DNA of 64,000 nt from Channallabes apus (taxonomy: Eukaryota; Chordata; Actinopteri; Siluriformes; Clariidae), in contig CM060131.1 in NCBI GenBank assembly GCA_030522415.1, forward strand, positions 4,668,203 to 4,732,202, in the 5' to 3' direction. A program made the position numbers and the translations under genes. Shown in pieces: positions 23,397-34,932 of this stretch. Under the pieces are notes generated by a model. It ran no database searches. It was not told the DNA's origin and worked only from the letters and a program-made list of their open reading frames with translations. Each line of letters opens with the position of its first letter. Within the stretch, counting starts at the first letter, position 1.

Positions 23397-23399
<3 letters not shown>
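21782..23399 (-). mobile_element. Tc1-like transposon, copy 1 (palindrome arm)
   Basis: The element is 1618 bp with termini CAGTGGTGTGAAAAACTATT, inverted at the other end, flanked by TA. Its transposase reads on the minus strand. A second copy in opposite orientation starts 102 bp to the right. Confidence 0.95.
21999..23021 (-). pseudogene. Tc1-like transposase, copy 1: one stop, one catalytic residue changed
   Basis: The minus-strand frame starts MPRSKEIQEQ at 23021 and runs to a TAG after GGPTSY at 21999, about 340 codons, the usual Tc1 length. Paired-like HTH domains are followed by the GRPTKI linker and the catalytic domain with NTLWTDETKVELFG (first Asp) and QSPDLNPIEMLW (Glu). A TGA at 22914-22916 replaces the CGA kept in copy 2, a likely CpG decay. 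At the second catalytic position the frame reads QQNNDPKHT, where family members and copy 2 read DNDPKHT, so the Asp is Asn here. Both lesions predict an inactive enzyme. Confidence 0.93.
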
Positions 23400-23443
<44 letters not shown>

Positions 23444-23501
23444 ACTATATATATATATATATACCACTATATATATATATATACCACTGTATATATATAT
23501 A
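23400..23501. repeat. (TA)n spacer with repeated transposon-tip fragments
   Basis: The TA tract contains three ACCACT(A/G)TATATA units, which match the outer tip of the adjacent Tc1 ends (ACCACTG). Confidence 0.85.
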
Positions 23502-25117
23502 CAGTGGTGTGAAAAACTATTTGCCCCCTTCCTGATTTCTTATTCTTTTGCATGTTTGTCACACTTAAATGTTTCTGCTCATCAAAAACCGTTAACTATT
23601 AGTCAAAGATAACATAATTGAACACAAAATGCAGTTTTTAAATGAGGGTTTACGTTATTAAGGGAGAAAAAAACTCCAAATCTACATGGCCCTGTGTGAA
23701 AAAGTGATTGCCCCCCTTGGTAAAAAATAACTTAACTGTGGTTTATCACACCTGAGTTCAATTTCTGTAGTCACCCCCAGGCCTGATTACTGCCACACCT
23801 GTTTCAATCAAGAAATCACTTAAATAGGAGCTACCTGACACAGAGAAGTAGACCAAAAGCACCTCAAAAGCTAGACATCATGCCAAGATCCAAAGAAATT
23901 CAGGAACAAATTAGAACAAGAGTAATTGAGATCTATCAGTCTGGTAAAGGTTATAAAGCCATTTCTAAAGCTTTGGGACTCCAGCGAACCGCAGTGAGAG
24001 CCATTATCCACAAATGGCAAAAACATGGAACAGTGGTGAACCTTCCCAGGAGTGGCCGGCCGACCAAAATTACCCCAAGAGCGCAGAGACGACTCATCCG
24101 AGAGGCCACAAAAGACCCCAGGACAACATCTAAAGAACTGCAGGCCTCACTTGCCTCAATTAAGGTCAGTGTTCACGACTCCACCATAAGAAAGAGACTG
24201 GGCAAAAACGGCCTGCATGGCAGATTTCCAAGGTGCAAACCACTTTCAAGCAAAAAGAACATTAAGGCTCGTCTCAATTTTGCTAAAAAACATCTCAATG
24301 ATTGCCAAGACTTTTGGGAAAATACCTTGTGGACCGACGAGACAAAAGTTGAACTTTTTGGAAGGTGCGTGTCCCGTTACATCTGGCGTAAAAGTAACAC
24401 AGCATTTCAGAAAAAGAACATCATACCAACAGTAAAATATGGTGGTGGTAGTGTGATGGTCTGGGGTTGTTTTGCTGCTTCAGGACCTGGAAGGCTTGCT
24501 GTGATAGATGGAACCATGAATTCTACTGTCTACCAAAAAATCCTGAAGGAGAATGTCCGGCCATCTGTTCGTCAACTCAAGCTGAAGCGATCTTGGGTGC
24601 TGCAGTAGGACAATGACCCAAAACACACCAGCAAATCCACCTCTGAATGGCTGAAGAAAAACAAAATGAAGACTTGAGTGGCCTAGTCAAAGTCCTGACC
24701 TGAATCCTATTGAGATGTTGTGGCATGACCTTAAAAAGGCAGTTCATGCTAGAAAACCCTCAAATAAAGCTGAATTACAACAATTCTGCAAAGATGAGTG
24801 GGCCAAAATTTCTCCAGAGCGCTGTAAAAGACTCGTTGCAAGTTATCGCAAACGCTTGATTGCAGTTATTGCTGCTAAGGGTGGCCCAACCAGTTATTAG
24901 GTTCAGGGGGCAATTACTTTTTCACACAGGGCCATGTAGGTTTGGATTTTTTTCTCCCTAAATAATAAAACCCCTCATTTAAAAACTGCATTTTGTGTTT
25001 ACTTGTGTTATCTTTGACTAATAGTTAAATGTGTTTGATGATCAGAAACATTTTGTGTGACAAACATGCAAAAGAATAAGAAATCAGGAGGGGGGCAAAT
25101 AGTTTTTCACACCACTG
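23502..25117 (+). mobile_element. Tc1-like transposon, copy 2 (palindrome arm)
   Basis: This is 1616 bp with the same termini as copy 1 but opposite orientation. Inner ends match inner ends (CTGCTCATCAAAAACCGTT) and outer ends match outer ends (CTGATCATCAAACACATTT). Confidence 0.95.
23880..24900 (+). pseudogene. Tc1-like transposase, copy 2: stop codon and 2-bp deletion
   Basis: MPRSKEIQEQIRTRVIEIYQ starts at 23880 and the frame stays open for 242 codons through both HTH domains and TLWTDETKVELFG. A TAG at 24606 then replaces a Gln codon, next to the DNDPKHT block with intact second Asp. Near 24672 two bases are missing relative to copy 1 (GACTTGAGTGG), shifting the frame. The last 61 codons, including MLWHDLKKAVHARKPSNK, are open again to 24900. 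The lesions differ from those of copy 1. Confidence 0.93.
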
Positions 25118-25354
25118 TATATATAAATTAATAATTTATTTTAATTTTTATTGAGACAACAAAAAAAAGGATAAAATACACGAGAGGATCGAAATAATGT
25201 ATAAACCATGAAAAGGATGTAGCAAGAGACACTTCAATTAAAAATAATATCATAATAATCTAGAATCTTATTCTTCTTATTAAGTTGAATTAATTTAAGA
25301 GAATTTAAAATTGAGGTCATTCTTAACAACTGATTATGTCAGTGTATTTTTCAA

Positions 25355-25403
<49 letters not shown>

Positions 25404-26889
25404 TGTCACTTGCCATCTGCAATTATTGTTAAAAACAAAAATGTTGATTTACATAAAATAAGATTTAAATGTCAAAATTAACGACCATTAAACTCTATAT
25501 GTGGCTTTTGCATTTTTTAAAGTTTACTTTAAATAATACCCTGATTTATGGTTTTATATAGTTAAGCAAAACATCAAATTAAAGCGTTTAGTTTTTATCC
25601 GATTAATCGATTAACACTTCTCCCCCCAATGTATAGTTGGTGTTTCAGGAGGTGTGACAGGAACAACCTCACATTGTCATTATGCCATTTATCAGGTGGG
25701 ATACTGTGGCAGTTGACGAAAAACTTTATGGAATCGTGCAGTATTATAGTGACTGTCTTCCACTCACCTCCCTCTCATATACACACCAGGATGTTGCCAG
25801 TCTCTTTGGTGAGGACATATCCTCCCATGGGTTTTCATACCACTGGTATATGGATTCTCCTTCCCCTCCCTTAGACACTCATGTTTCTGCTCAGATCTCC
25901 ACATGTCTGGTACACATCCCATGGCAGATCATCAGCTGAACATTAATAACAGAAAAACTGAATTGCTGTTCATCCTGCATACAACCTTGTGTTATCCATG
26001 AACAATAAACGGTCCTTTTCCTTTCTCATTGTTAATCTGACATGCTCATACTAAGTTTTCTTTTACAGTGTCAGGATTAGTAAATTTCTAAACCAAAAGA
26101 CCAATTTGAGACTGGACTACTGCAACTCCGCTGTGCTCTATTCAACATTTGCAACTGATCAGTCATGCACATGCGTAGATTCCTATGGCTACTCACATCA
26201 AATTTCAAACATTCTGTAAATTTACATGCACAGTTAAGTCAAGCTATGGTTATAGCTTTAATCTACTGTTCTTGTCACATTATACATGCTTGTCCGACTC
26301 CAGGTGGCGATATGCCCCCTTTCAGTTTGCTAGTGTTGTATTTCCGGTTTTGTACAAATGAGATACATTATACATTATCCCTTGTGGTGGTGTTACAGTA
26401 GCTGAAGGCTGGTAACACCGCCATATTGTTAGAGGCTTCTTCCACTTTTATCCATTTTGTGTGATTTCCTGGTCAAAGTTCTGTGATTCATATGTTCTCT
26501 TTAAGCTCTTGGGGCATGACTAACCTTGGCTTGCACACAATGCGAATTATAGTGAGGGATACAAAGAAAAAAAAAACACAAAAATGTTGTCCTCTAACAC
26601 TAAGGCTGTGGTGATGCCCCATAGTCACTGATGCTTTAAAGCTGTTTCATCTTTAAAGTGGTCTAACGTATCTGTCCTGTGTAACACACTTGTTAAATTA
26701 TTATTTTACATTAAATATTACATTAGGCCCTATATTTCTGCCACATTTGTTCTGTGACTTACTTAAGTACTTAAATATCTTACTGTGTGCACTACAAATA
26801 TGCAGGTTTAATCTATAAATTAAAAAAAAAATAATTTCAATTAATAAAATGTAATAACCTCCAACTGAATATCTTTAAAATACATAAAG

Positions 26890-26937
<48 letters not shown>

Positions 26938-27356
26938 TTGCCTGTCCCTTTCTCTTTTTCACTTTTTATGTTTTTGAATTTTACTTTTGTTTACTAATCA
27001 CATCCACTTCCCCCACTTCCATCTCATTTTCATTCACTCTCTGTGCAATCGAGTTTAATCTTTAATGCTACACATGACTGCTGACGTTAATATCAGTTAA
27101 TATTTCACTAATGTGTCTTTTCCCATTAAAATAAACTGTAGCAATGTTGGTATTTAAGTTCTTACCAATGAAAAGCAATGAACTCAAATTCAAAGTGAGT
27201 CACTAACAACACACCTTTTTATTTTCTTTCTTTCAACAAAGACGCTACTGTATATCTCTATAGTGTTTTCGCTGTGATTTTTCCTAGGAAAAAACTAGTG
27301 CAATAGGCAATTAATATGACTTTATTTTAATATTATTATTGTTGTTATTTGTATAG
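25118..27356. other. Intron A-B: AT-rich, with weak LINE relic near 25950-26150
   Basis: Contains (TA)n at 25359-25400 and (ATT)n at 26892-26937. Around 25950-26140, KTELLFILHT and LDYCNSAVLYS read like blocks of a CR1/Rex-type RT C-terminus, but the match is short. Nothing else recognised. Confidence 0.4.
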
Positions 27357-27494
27357 AAACTAGCATCTGTCACTCCTGATCTGCCACGACTAGTTGAGGG
27401 TCTTGGATCTCGTCCACTCAAGGAACACGAAATTCTGCTGCTGAATGGCTTGGAGTCACCTGATACATGCTTACCTGACCTCACCCACTCACAT
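27357..27494 (+). CDS. sphkap: SPHKAP coding exon B
   Basis: The acceptor is TTTGTATAG and the donor CAT|GTGAGT. Forty-six codons include TPDLPRLVEGLG and KEHEILLLNGLESP, corresponding to SPDLPKL and KENEIVVLSGL of mammalian SPHKAP. Phase 0 at both ends. Confidence 0.88.
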
Positions 27495-27581
27495 GTGAGT
27501 AGCCTGGAAGTTCTTACTAGACATTTATTCTAATAAATAATGAAATGAGTGTGAAGTCATAAAATAGCTGATATTAAAAAA

Positions 27582-27583
<2 letters not shown>

Positions 27584-27644
<61 letters not shown>
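27584..27644. repeat. (TA)n microsatellite
   Basis: Uninterrupted TA. A second one lies at 28092-28131, bracketing a MITE. Confidence 0.9.
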
Positions 27645-27648
<4 letters not shown>

Positions 27649-28089
27649 GAAGTCAGGTAACGAAGTACAAATTCTTCGTTACCTTACTTAAGTAGAAATT
27701 TTGGGTATCTATACTTTACTGGAGTAATTATTTTTCAGCCGACTTTTTACTTCTACTCCTTAAATTTTTAAGCAATTATCTGTACTTTCTACTCCTTACA
27801 TTTTAAAAACAGCCTCGTTACTCTATTTTTATGATCAGAACCTGGTCGCATGATGAAAACGCGCACAACACCCCCCCCCCCCATTGCATGATCAGAAAGC
27901 GAGACCTTACTGCTTTTTTCGCCCCTCACGGTATTTTTACTTTTATACTTTAAGTAGTTTTGAAACCAGTACTTTTACACTTTTACTTGAGTAAAAAGCT
28001 TGGGCTGATACTTCAACTTCTAAAGAAGTATTTTTGAACCCTAGTATCTATACTTCTACTCAAGTAATGAATGTGAATACTTTTGACAC

Positions 28090-28091
<2 letters not shown>
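27645..28091. mobile_element. MITE-like repeat rich in ACTTGAGTA/TACTCAAGTA motifs
   Basis: The right end reads CTACTCAAGTAATGAATGTG then AATACTTTTGACACCA, a common fish MITE end. The left half has complementary TTACTTAAGTAG and TACTGGAGTAAT motifs. No coding sequence. Superfamily (hAT?) uncertain. Confidence 0.55.
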
Positions 28092-28130
<39 letters not shown>

Positions 28131-28133
<3 letters not shown>

Positions 28134-28617
28134 TACCGTTCAACAGTTTGGGGTCCATGATCATTCTTGATTTTTAATTCTTTCTACATTGTAAAGGAAT
28201 GCTGAAGGCGTAATTAATTAATCTCCTTTGAACAGTTGATATTGAGATGTTTCTGCTACTTCTGCTCTGTAAAGACTTCATAACGCCTCTAATCTGAGGT
28301 GCTATTAATTGGTCATTTTTCAGGCTGATAACTCTAAATGAACTTCTCTTCTGGGTGCAGAGGTAGGTTTTGGTCTCGCCCTCCTGTGATGGCCTTCATG
28401 AGAGCCAGTTTCATTATGGTGCTTGACAGATTTTGCAAATGCACTTGACAATACTGTTCTTGCAAGAACTACTACAGAAAGGCTGACCTCTGTGTCTTAA
28501 AATAACAACTAACTGTTGTTTTTGTTGTTGTTACGTAATTACCTACTGTAATTCCATATGTGTTATTTTAAACAATAACAAAGAAATTTGCAAGTGACCC
28601 CAAACTTTTGAATGGTA
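28131..28617. mobile_element. Mariner-type non-autonomous element
   Basis: The left end is CTACCGTTCAACAGTTTGGG. The right end CCCCAAACTTTTGAATGGTAG is its imperfect inverse. The interior matches a degenerate Tc1/mariner-type segment with no frame. Confidence 0.75.
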
Positions 28618-29140
28618 GTCTATAGTGGAAGCTCGGATTACAAGTAACGCGCTTTACGAGTGTTCCGCAAGAAAGCAAAGATCTTTAATAAATTTTGACT
28701 TGAAAAACAAGCATTGTTTTGGTTTACGAGCACCGAGTATCATTTATCACGCATGCGCTTCTTGTGATCACAACTGAGCCAACGGTTTTTCTCTTTCTTG
28801 GGCTGCGGAATTTTGGGTAATCGTCTCCCTTGCTGGGTCTTAGTGCTCGTCTCTTACTTGCATAATCAACATCCGTGCACTCGTGTACTGTTTACTATAA
28901 CACTGTGACCACGTGTGTGTGTAAAACATATTTTATTTTGTGTTTGTAAGCGCGTGTGTACAGTGCGCATGTACTGTTTCTTATAACACACGTGTGTACA
29001 GCGCGCAAAAGCAAACGAAATTCTTATTACAGAGGTTAAAGATACATTTTCTCCGTCTCTGTTTCAGCCTGTGTGAGCTTATGTGTGTGCGCGTGCGTAA
29101 TTTGACACTGTGTCGGTTCACACACACTCTCTGGTCTTTA

Positions 29141-29171
<31 letters not shown>

Positions 29172-29274
29172 TGTGAAGCACCCCCTCACTCCTTCACACA
29201 CAAACAAACACTCTCTGGTCTACACAGAAACTCTGCTCTGTCGCGATTCTTTTTATTAAATTTTAAGTACATTT

Positions 29275-30110
29275 TAGGGATGTAACGGTATTGTAAATAC
29301 CATCGTACCACAATAACACTTTATTTCAATAATACCGTGGTCGCATGACGGTAAAATGATAGGTCTTCTGAGAAAAGTTTGCTCAGGTGAACGGGAGGTA
29401 GCGGGAACTACAATTCCCATCAGCCCAGGCGTGGCCATCATCCTTTGCGGTCTGTTGTCGCTACAGATCCAGTAATGCGCACATCCGATTTAAAACCCGC
29501 TTACTCCGTAATGATTAATTACTCTTTCCATCTCTTTTCCTTCGCTGCTAATAGCAGCACCCGCCATTTCTGCATTACTGGATCTGTAGCGACAACAGAC
29601 CGCAAAGGATGATGGTCACGCCGAGGCTGATGGGAATTGTAGTTCCCGCTACCTCCCGTTCGCTCCATTCGCCTGAGCAAACTTTTCTCTCTGAAAAGAA
29701 ACGGAAAAGGAAAACAAAAGTCCTGTCTCTGTCTGAATAAGTGAGTGAATGAGGTAAGTGTTGTCAAATACTCATTCAGCACATGGGTCAGCTGCAATAA
29801 GTAGGCTGCTATTTTTATTTTTTGAGTTTTCAAGAATACTAAATTGAAACTTAAATTTTTTTACATGGTTTAATCATTTCTTGTTATTAAAATTTAAGTT
29901 TCTGTTTCAAAGTTTACAGATAGATGGCTAATTTGTATGCCATTGATATGTTCAGTGTTCATGTATACTGTTTAATAAACACTTCTGGCACTTTTTTCGA
30001 GTCTCTTCATTAGTTTTGTTTTTCCTGTAAATGGTTCAATAAATACCGTACCGTGCCATTTACACCGAGGTATTACTGTACCGTGAAGTTTTGATACCGT
30101 TACATCCCTA
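29275..30110. mobile_element. hAT-type element, enlarged relative of the 13388 MITE, with internal hairpin
   Basis: Same termini TAGGGATGTAAC/GTTACATCCCTA. The candidate 8-bp flanks GTACATTT and GAAAATTT share 6 of 8 bases. Arms at 29371-29477 and 29573-29687 are inverted repeats of about 110 bp around a 95-bp loop. Total 836 bp versus 294 bp for the copy at 13388. Confidence 0.8.
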
Positions 30111-30320
30111 GAAAATTTGTTTGTTTGTTTTACTTTACAGCAGTGATTCTGTACATTCTGCAATGTTCCTTGCTAATATTTTCGACAAAACACTGTTGCG
30201 GGAGAGAGGCGTTGATTTATGACAGCTGTTTATGGAAGTGTAGTCCAGTGCAGGAGATGCATTGTGGGTAATGCAGTCCGGTGTGTGTGAACGCGATCGC
30301 GAGATGTAAGCTAGGATATA

Positions 30321-31630
30321 CAGGTCCTTCTCAAAAAATTTGCATATCATGAAAAGGTTCTCTATACGAGCTATTAACCTAATCATCTGAATCAACTAAT
30401 TAACTCTAAACACCTGCAAAAGATTCCTGAGGCTTTTAAAAACTCCCAGCCTGGTTCATTACTCAAAACCGCAATCATGGGTAAGACTGCCGACCTGACT
30501 GCTGTCCAGAAGGCCATCATTGACACCATCAAGCAAGAGGGTAAGATACAGAAAGAGATTTCTGAACGAATAGGCTGTTCCCAGAGTGCTGTATCAAGGC
30601 ACCTCAGTGGGAAGTCTGTGGGAAGGAAAAAGTGTGGCAGAAAACGCTGCACAACGAGAAGAGGTGACCGGGCCCTGAGGAAGATTGTGGAGAAGGACCG
30701 ATTCCAGACCTTGGGGGACTTGCGGAAGCAGTGGACTGAGTCTGGAGTAGAAACATCCAGAGCCACCGTGTACAGGCGTGTGCAGGAAATGGGCTACAGG
30801 TTGCAAATTTTGCATGTCATTCGGAAATCAAGGTGCCAGAGTCTGGAGGAAGACTGGGGAGAGGGAAATGCCAAAATGCCTGAAGTCCAGTGTCAAGTAC
30901 CCACAGTCAGTGATGGTCTGGGGTGCCATGTCAGCTGCTGGTGTTGGTCCACTGTGTTTTATCAAGGGCAGGTTCAATGCAGCTAGCTATCAGGAGATTT
31001 TGGAGCACTTCATGCTTCCATCTGCTGAAAAGCTTTATGGAGATGAAGATTTCATTTTTCAGCACGACCTGGCACCTGCTCACAGTGCCAAAACCACTGG
31101 TAAATGGTTTACTGACCATGGTATTACTGTGCTCAATTGACCTGCCAACTCTCCTGACCTGAACCCCATAGAGAATCTGTGGGATATTGTGAAGAGAAAG
31201 TTGAGAGACACAAGACCCAACACTCTGGATGAGCTTAAGGCCGCTATCGAAGCATCCTGGGCCTTCATAACACCTCAGCATTGCCACAGGCTGATTGCCT
31301 CCATGCCACGCCGCATTGAAGCATTAATTTCTGTAAAAGGATTCCCGACCAAGTATTGCGTGCATAACTGAACATAATTATTTGAAGGTTGACGTTTTTT
31401 GTATTAAAAACACTTTTCTTTTATTGGTCGGATGAAATATGCAAATTTTTTTAGATTTTGGGTTTTCATGAGCTGTACGCCACAATCATCAATATTAAAA
31501 CAATAAAAGGCTTGAACTACTTCAGTTTGTGTGTAATGAATCTAAAATATATGAAAGTCTAATGTTTATCAGTACATTACAGAAAATAATGAACTTTATC
31601 ACAATATGCAATTTTTTTCAGAAGGACCTG
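30321..31630 (+). mobile_element. Tc1-like transposon, CAGGTCCTTCTC termini
   Basis: Left CAGGTCCTTCTCAAAAAATT and right complement CAGGTCCTTCTGAAAAAAAT, flanked by TA. About 1.31 kb, shortened by an internal deletion. Confidence 0.9.
30478..31371 (+). pseudogene. Tc1-like transposase with internal deletion and stop
   Basis: MGKTADLTAVQKAIIDTIKQ opens the HTH region, with QKEISERIGCSQSAVSRHL and RGDRALRKIVEK. After YRRVQEMGYRLQIL (30810) a part of the catalytic domain is missing, including the first Asp motif. The frame shifts near 30880 and resumes with QSVMVWGAMSAAGVGPLCF, DFIFQHDLAPAHSA (second Asp) and ANSPDLNPIENLWDI (Glu). A TGA at about 31138 replaces the Trp normally before PANSPDL. 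The C-terminus runs to 31371. Inactive. Confidence 0.9.
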
Positions 31631-31759
31631 TAGAGCTTGAGTTTTCTCTTTTAGTAGTTTTTTTTTGTTGGATTTAAGTGCAGGATCCACCCGAAAGTTT
31701 GTACTATAGCCTGACAATGCAGCAAATAAAAGGTTCCACCGAGGTTCCACATATATGTA

Positions 31760-32504
31760 CAGGGGTTGGACAATGAAACTGATACGCCTGGTTTTAGACC
31801 ACAATAAATCATTAGAACGGTGTAGGCGAATACACCATCAATGCGTCTTGGTAATGACAGATACAAGTCCTGCACAGTGGCCAGAGGGATTTTGAGCCAT
31901 TCTTCTTGGAGAATAGTCGCCAGGTCACTATGTGATACTGGAGGAGGAAAATGTTTCCTGACGCGCTCCTCCACAACCATGTACATTGACCCTGTGGAGC
32001 TCCCGACGAAACAGGTGGAAACAGGAGAGCTGAGGTGCACATTTAATTCTGCAGTGAGTTGGGCAGCTGTGGTTTTATGTTTTTTGGATACAATCTGGGT
32101 TAGCACTCAGACATCCCTCTCAGACAGCTTCCGCTTGCGTCCACAGTCATACCTGTTGGATGTGGTTTGTCCTTCTTAGTGGTATGCTGGTAATACCATC
32201 CATTACCCTGGATACCGTCGCTCTTGAGACATCACAAAGACTTGCTGTCTTGGGCACAGATTATCCAGCGAGACGCGCACCAACAATTTGTCTTCTTTTG
32301 AACTCTGATATGTCACCCATAATGTTGTGAATTACAATATTTTAAGCAAAACTGTGCTATTACTCTGCTAATTAAACCTTCACACCCTGCTCTTACTGGT
32401 GAAATGTGTAATCAATGAAGATTGGCCACCAGGCTGGTCATATTTAGTCATGAAACCTCCAGCACTAAATTGGCCAGTGTTTCAGTTTCATTGTCCAACC
32501 CCTA
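31760..32504 (-). mobile_element. Tc1-like non-autonomous element, CAGGGGTTGGACAATGAAAC termini
   Basis: Inverted ends (CAGGGGTTGGACAATGAAAC left; CATTGTCCAACCCCTA right), with a TA on the left. The right tip has one change. The minus strand keeps pieces of a transposase: KKHKTTAAQLTAELN, and LQEEWLKIPLATVQDLYLSLPRR near 31870. The catalytic centre is deleted. Confidence 0.88.
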
Positions 32505-32636
32505 TATATAATACAGGAACTAATAACGCATGCCTTCTTCAGACAGAGCCTGTTCCATTCTGATGCCACAGAATTTATTACCAAAGCATTTAGATTTATT
32601 TGTGTGCATGCATGTTTGTGTGTATGTGTTTTACAG

Positions 32637-32889
32637 AGCCAGAGAGCAGCTGATGTGTGTGTGGTTCAGAGTGCCAGTGGCTGTTTCCCAGTTAAGTCTG
32701 ACAGTCTAGTCCTTCAGATTAACAAGTTCCTCATTGGACTACAGTCTGGGCAGGAGAGGCAGCGGCATGTTCGATTGGCCGGTCAGCGTGTATGTGATGA
32801 CGACACAAATCGTTCCGTTTCATCTATAGAGGAGGATTTCCTCACAGCCTCGGAACATCTGGAGGAAGAGAATGAAGATGACAAAAATG
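32637..32889 (+). CDS. sphkap: SPHKAP coding exon C
   Basis: The acceptor is GTGTTTTACAG and the donor AATG|GTGAAT, leaving phase 1. The 84 codons contain [29 protein letters not shown] and [20 protein letters not shown], almost identical to the corresponding blocks in mammalian SPHKAP. This is one of the strongest identity anchors. Confidence 0.95.
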
Positions 32890-32900
32890 GTGAATAACAC

Positions 32901-33030
<130 letters not shown>

Positions 33031-33053
33031 GTTACTCAAATTCTCCATCTCTC

Positions 33054-33480
33054 TCATATCTGTAATTCTGGGTGATTCCATCTCAAATCAACCAGTGGGT
33101 GCCACCACATGATCACAGGTTTTGCAGATTTTTTCACCAATTGTTGGTATTGGCATGAAAATAAAAACCCCATTTTTTTTTGTCCCAACTCCCGCTCGTT
33201 CAAAAATGGCAGCCATCTTGATTTTTGGCCTCGACGCGTTTCAAGATGTGCCACGCCCCTTTTTTAAATCCTCTTTTCCTTGATAACTCACTTACAATAT
33301 GTAATATGGAGATGAAATTGGGTGGATTTATGTAATTTTTCATGTAAATTCAGATTCTGTAATCATCTCTTGCGGTTATGGAAATATTTCTGAAAGAAAA
33401 ATTTTTTTTGGGGGGGTACCCCTTTTCGACCCCCCAGAACCCGTGGTCTGCATGTATATATGTTACTCAAAAAGATAGGG
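33054..33480. repeat. Unclassified repeat-like sequence
   Basis: Starts GGGTGATTCCATCTCAAATC and contains a G-run (TTTGGGGGGGTACCCC). The composition looks like an interspersed repeat, but I could not assign a family or find its ends. Confidence 0.3.
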
Positions 33481-34012
33481 GCTACTTTACATCACCTCAT
33501 CTTGAAAATAAATAAAAAAACAGGGGTGTGTTATGCCCTGTTTTATAGAAATCATCAGAAATTTATTTGATGGTTTTGCAACATTTTATGATTTGATACA
33601 CATTTTATATACGGTGAATTTAGATAGATCTACACAATCATTGTAACCTAATGCACATCTCTTCTGTCCATCCATCTGTCCTCTCATCTGTTAATATTTC
33701 TATACTGAAAAGATCAGAGCCAAACTCTGACTTAGTTTTAAACTGAGTAAACCTGTATGGAGTGATGTATAATTTTTCGATATTTGTACACTCCTTAATG
33801 TACTTAAGTATTATTTTGATAATGTTGTATTTCAGCTGAATATTAACAATTTTGGAAACTTTTTCTGGTTTTAAGTTCAACTATACTTTTTTCTAGTAAA
33901 TATGTTAGAAAGTAACAGAGCTAAAAATGAAAGAGAGCAACAGAGAGATTGTTTTAAATATTTTTCCCATAACTGTAAGGGGACAGTAACCTAATACATT
34001 CTAACTTGATTC

Positions 34013-34086
34013 GATACTCCATACATTTGAAAGCATCCACATTTGTACTCTTACTCAAGTGGATGCTTTCAAATGTATGGAGTATC
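34013..34086. repeat. Perfect 28-bp inverted repeat with 18-bp loop
   Basis: The left arm 34013-34040 (GATACTCCATACATTTGAAA...) and right arm 34059-34086 are exact reverse complements. Confidence 0.95.
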
Positions 34087-34816
34087 ATCAGAGTATCAGA
34101 GGTGGTGTACATCCAGGACCTACTCCCATCTATTCCCCTAGTTATACGCTCCAGAGGAATTAGATAACCTAATCTGAATGAGACTAGCTATAATCTATCT
34201 GTTCATCTGTCTGTTGTTTTATCTACTTTCCATTCATTTCTATTTCTATCTATCTACTGTACTGTATCTATCTATCTAGCTAGCTAGCTATCTATCTGTC
34301 TATCAGTTATCTCTATTAAGTCTATTAATCAATCCATCCACCAGAAGTTGTATGCAAAAGTTGGCCACCACTATAACTCTCCATGTACTCATTAAAAGGC
34401 TAGTCAATTTCTGTTTATTATCTTCCATACTTTTTAAAATTTGAAGTAATCGCGCATTACTATTGGCATAAAGCGTTTTAGAATGTTTCCTGCAGAGACT
34501 GTATTTATTACAAAATATCCTATTTTACTAGGTTTGCCTAAATTCTTTATGAAATTATCATTGTAATAAGATGATGAAATTACTACAGGTTGAAATTGAG
34601 GTCACAAACAGGGTCAAAGACTTTGGTGGTACTGGCAGGTGTTGTTTTATCCATCATTAGTATAAACCTTTCTTATTCTCTTCTGAAACTGTTAAAATGT
34701 GCTTCTTCCATCCATATGTTATTCTATCAATCCTATCAATCAATCTTTCCTATTAAATCTTTCCTTTAAAAACACTACAGCTTTATACCTGTTTGATCAC
34801 ATTTCAAATGCAGAGT

Positions 34817-34932
34817 ATTATTATATTATATTATATTATATTATATTATATTATATTATATTATATTATGTTATATTATATTATATTATTTTAGAGTAGA
34901 GTAGAGTAGAGTAGAGTAGAGTAGAGTAGAGT
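34817..34932. repeat. (TTATA)n followed by (GTAGA)n pentanucleotide repeats
   Basis: TTATA units to about 34890, then GTAGA units. Confidence 0.9.

Larger units (their letters stand above)
28622..31750. mobile_element. Pogo/Tigger-like element (copy 2) with two nested insertions
   Basis: The left part (AAGCTCGGATTACAAGTAACG) and blocks such as CTGCTCTGTCGCGATTCTTT match the copy at 39118. The right part (CAAAACACTGTTGCGGGAGA, GTGCAGGATCCACCCG) matches the copy at 15273. It is interrupted by a hAT-type element (29275-30110) and a Tc1-like element (30321-31630). The right terminus is decayed. Confidence 0.7.
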
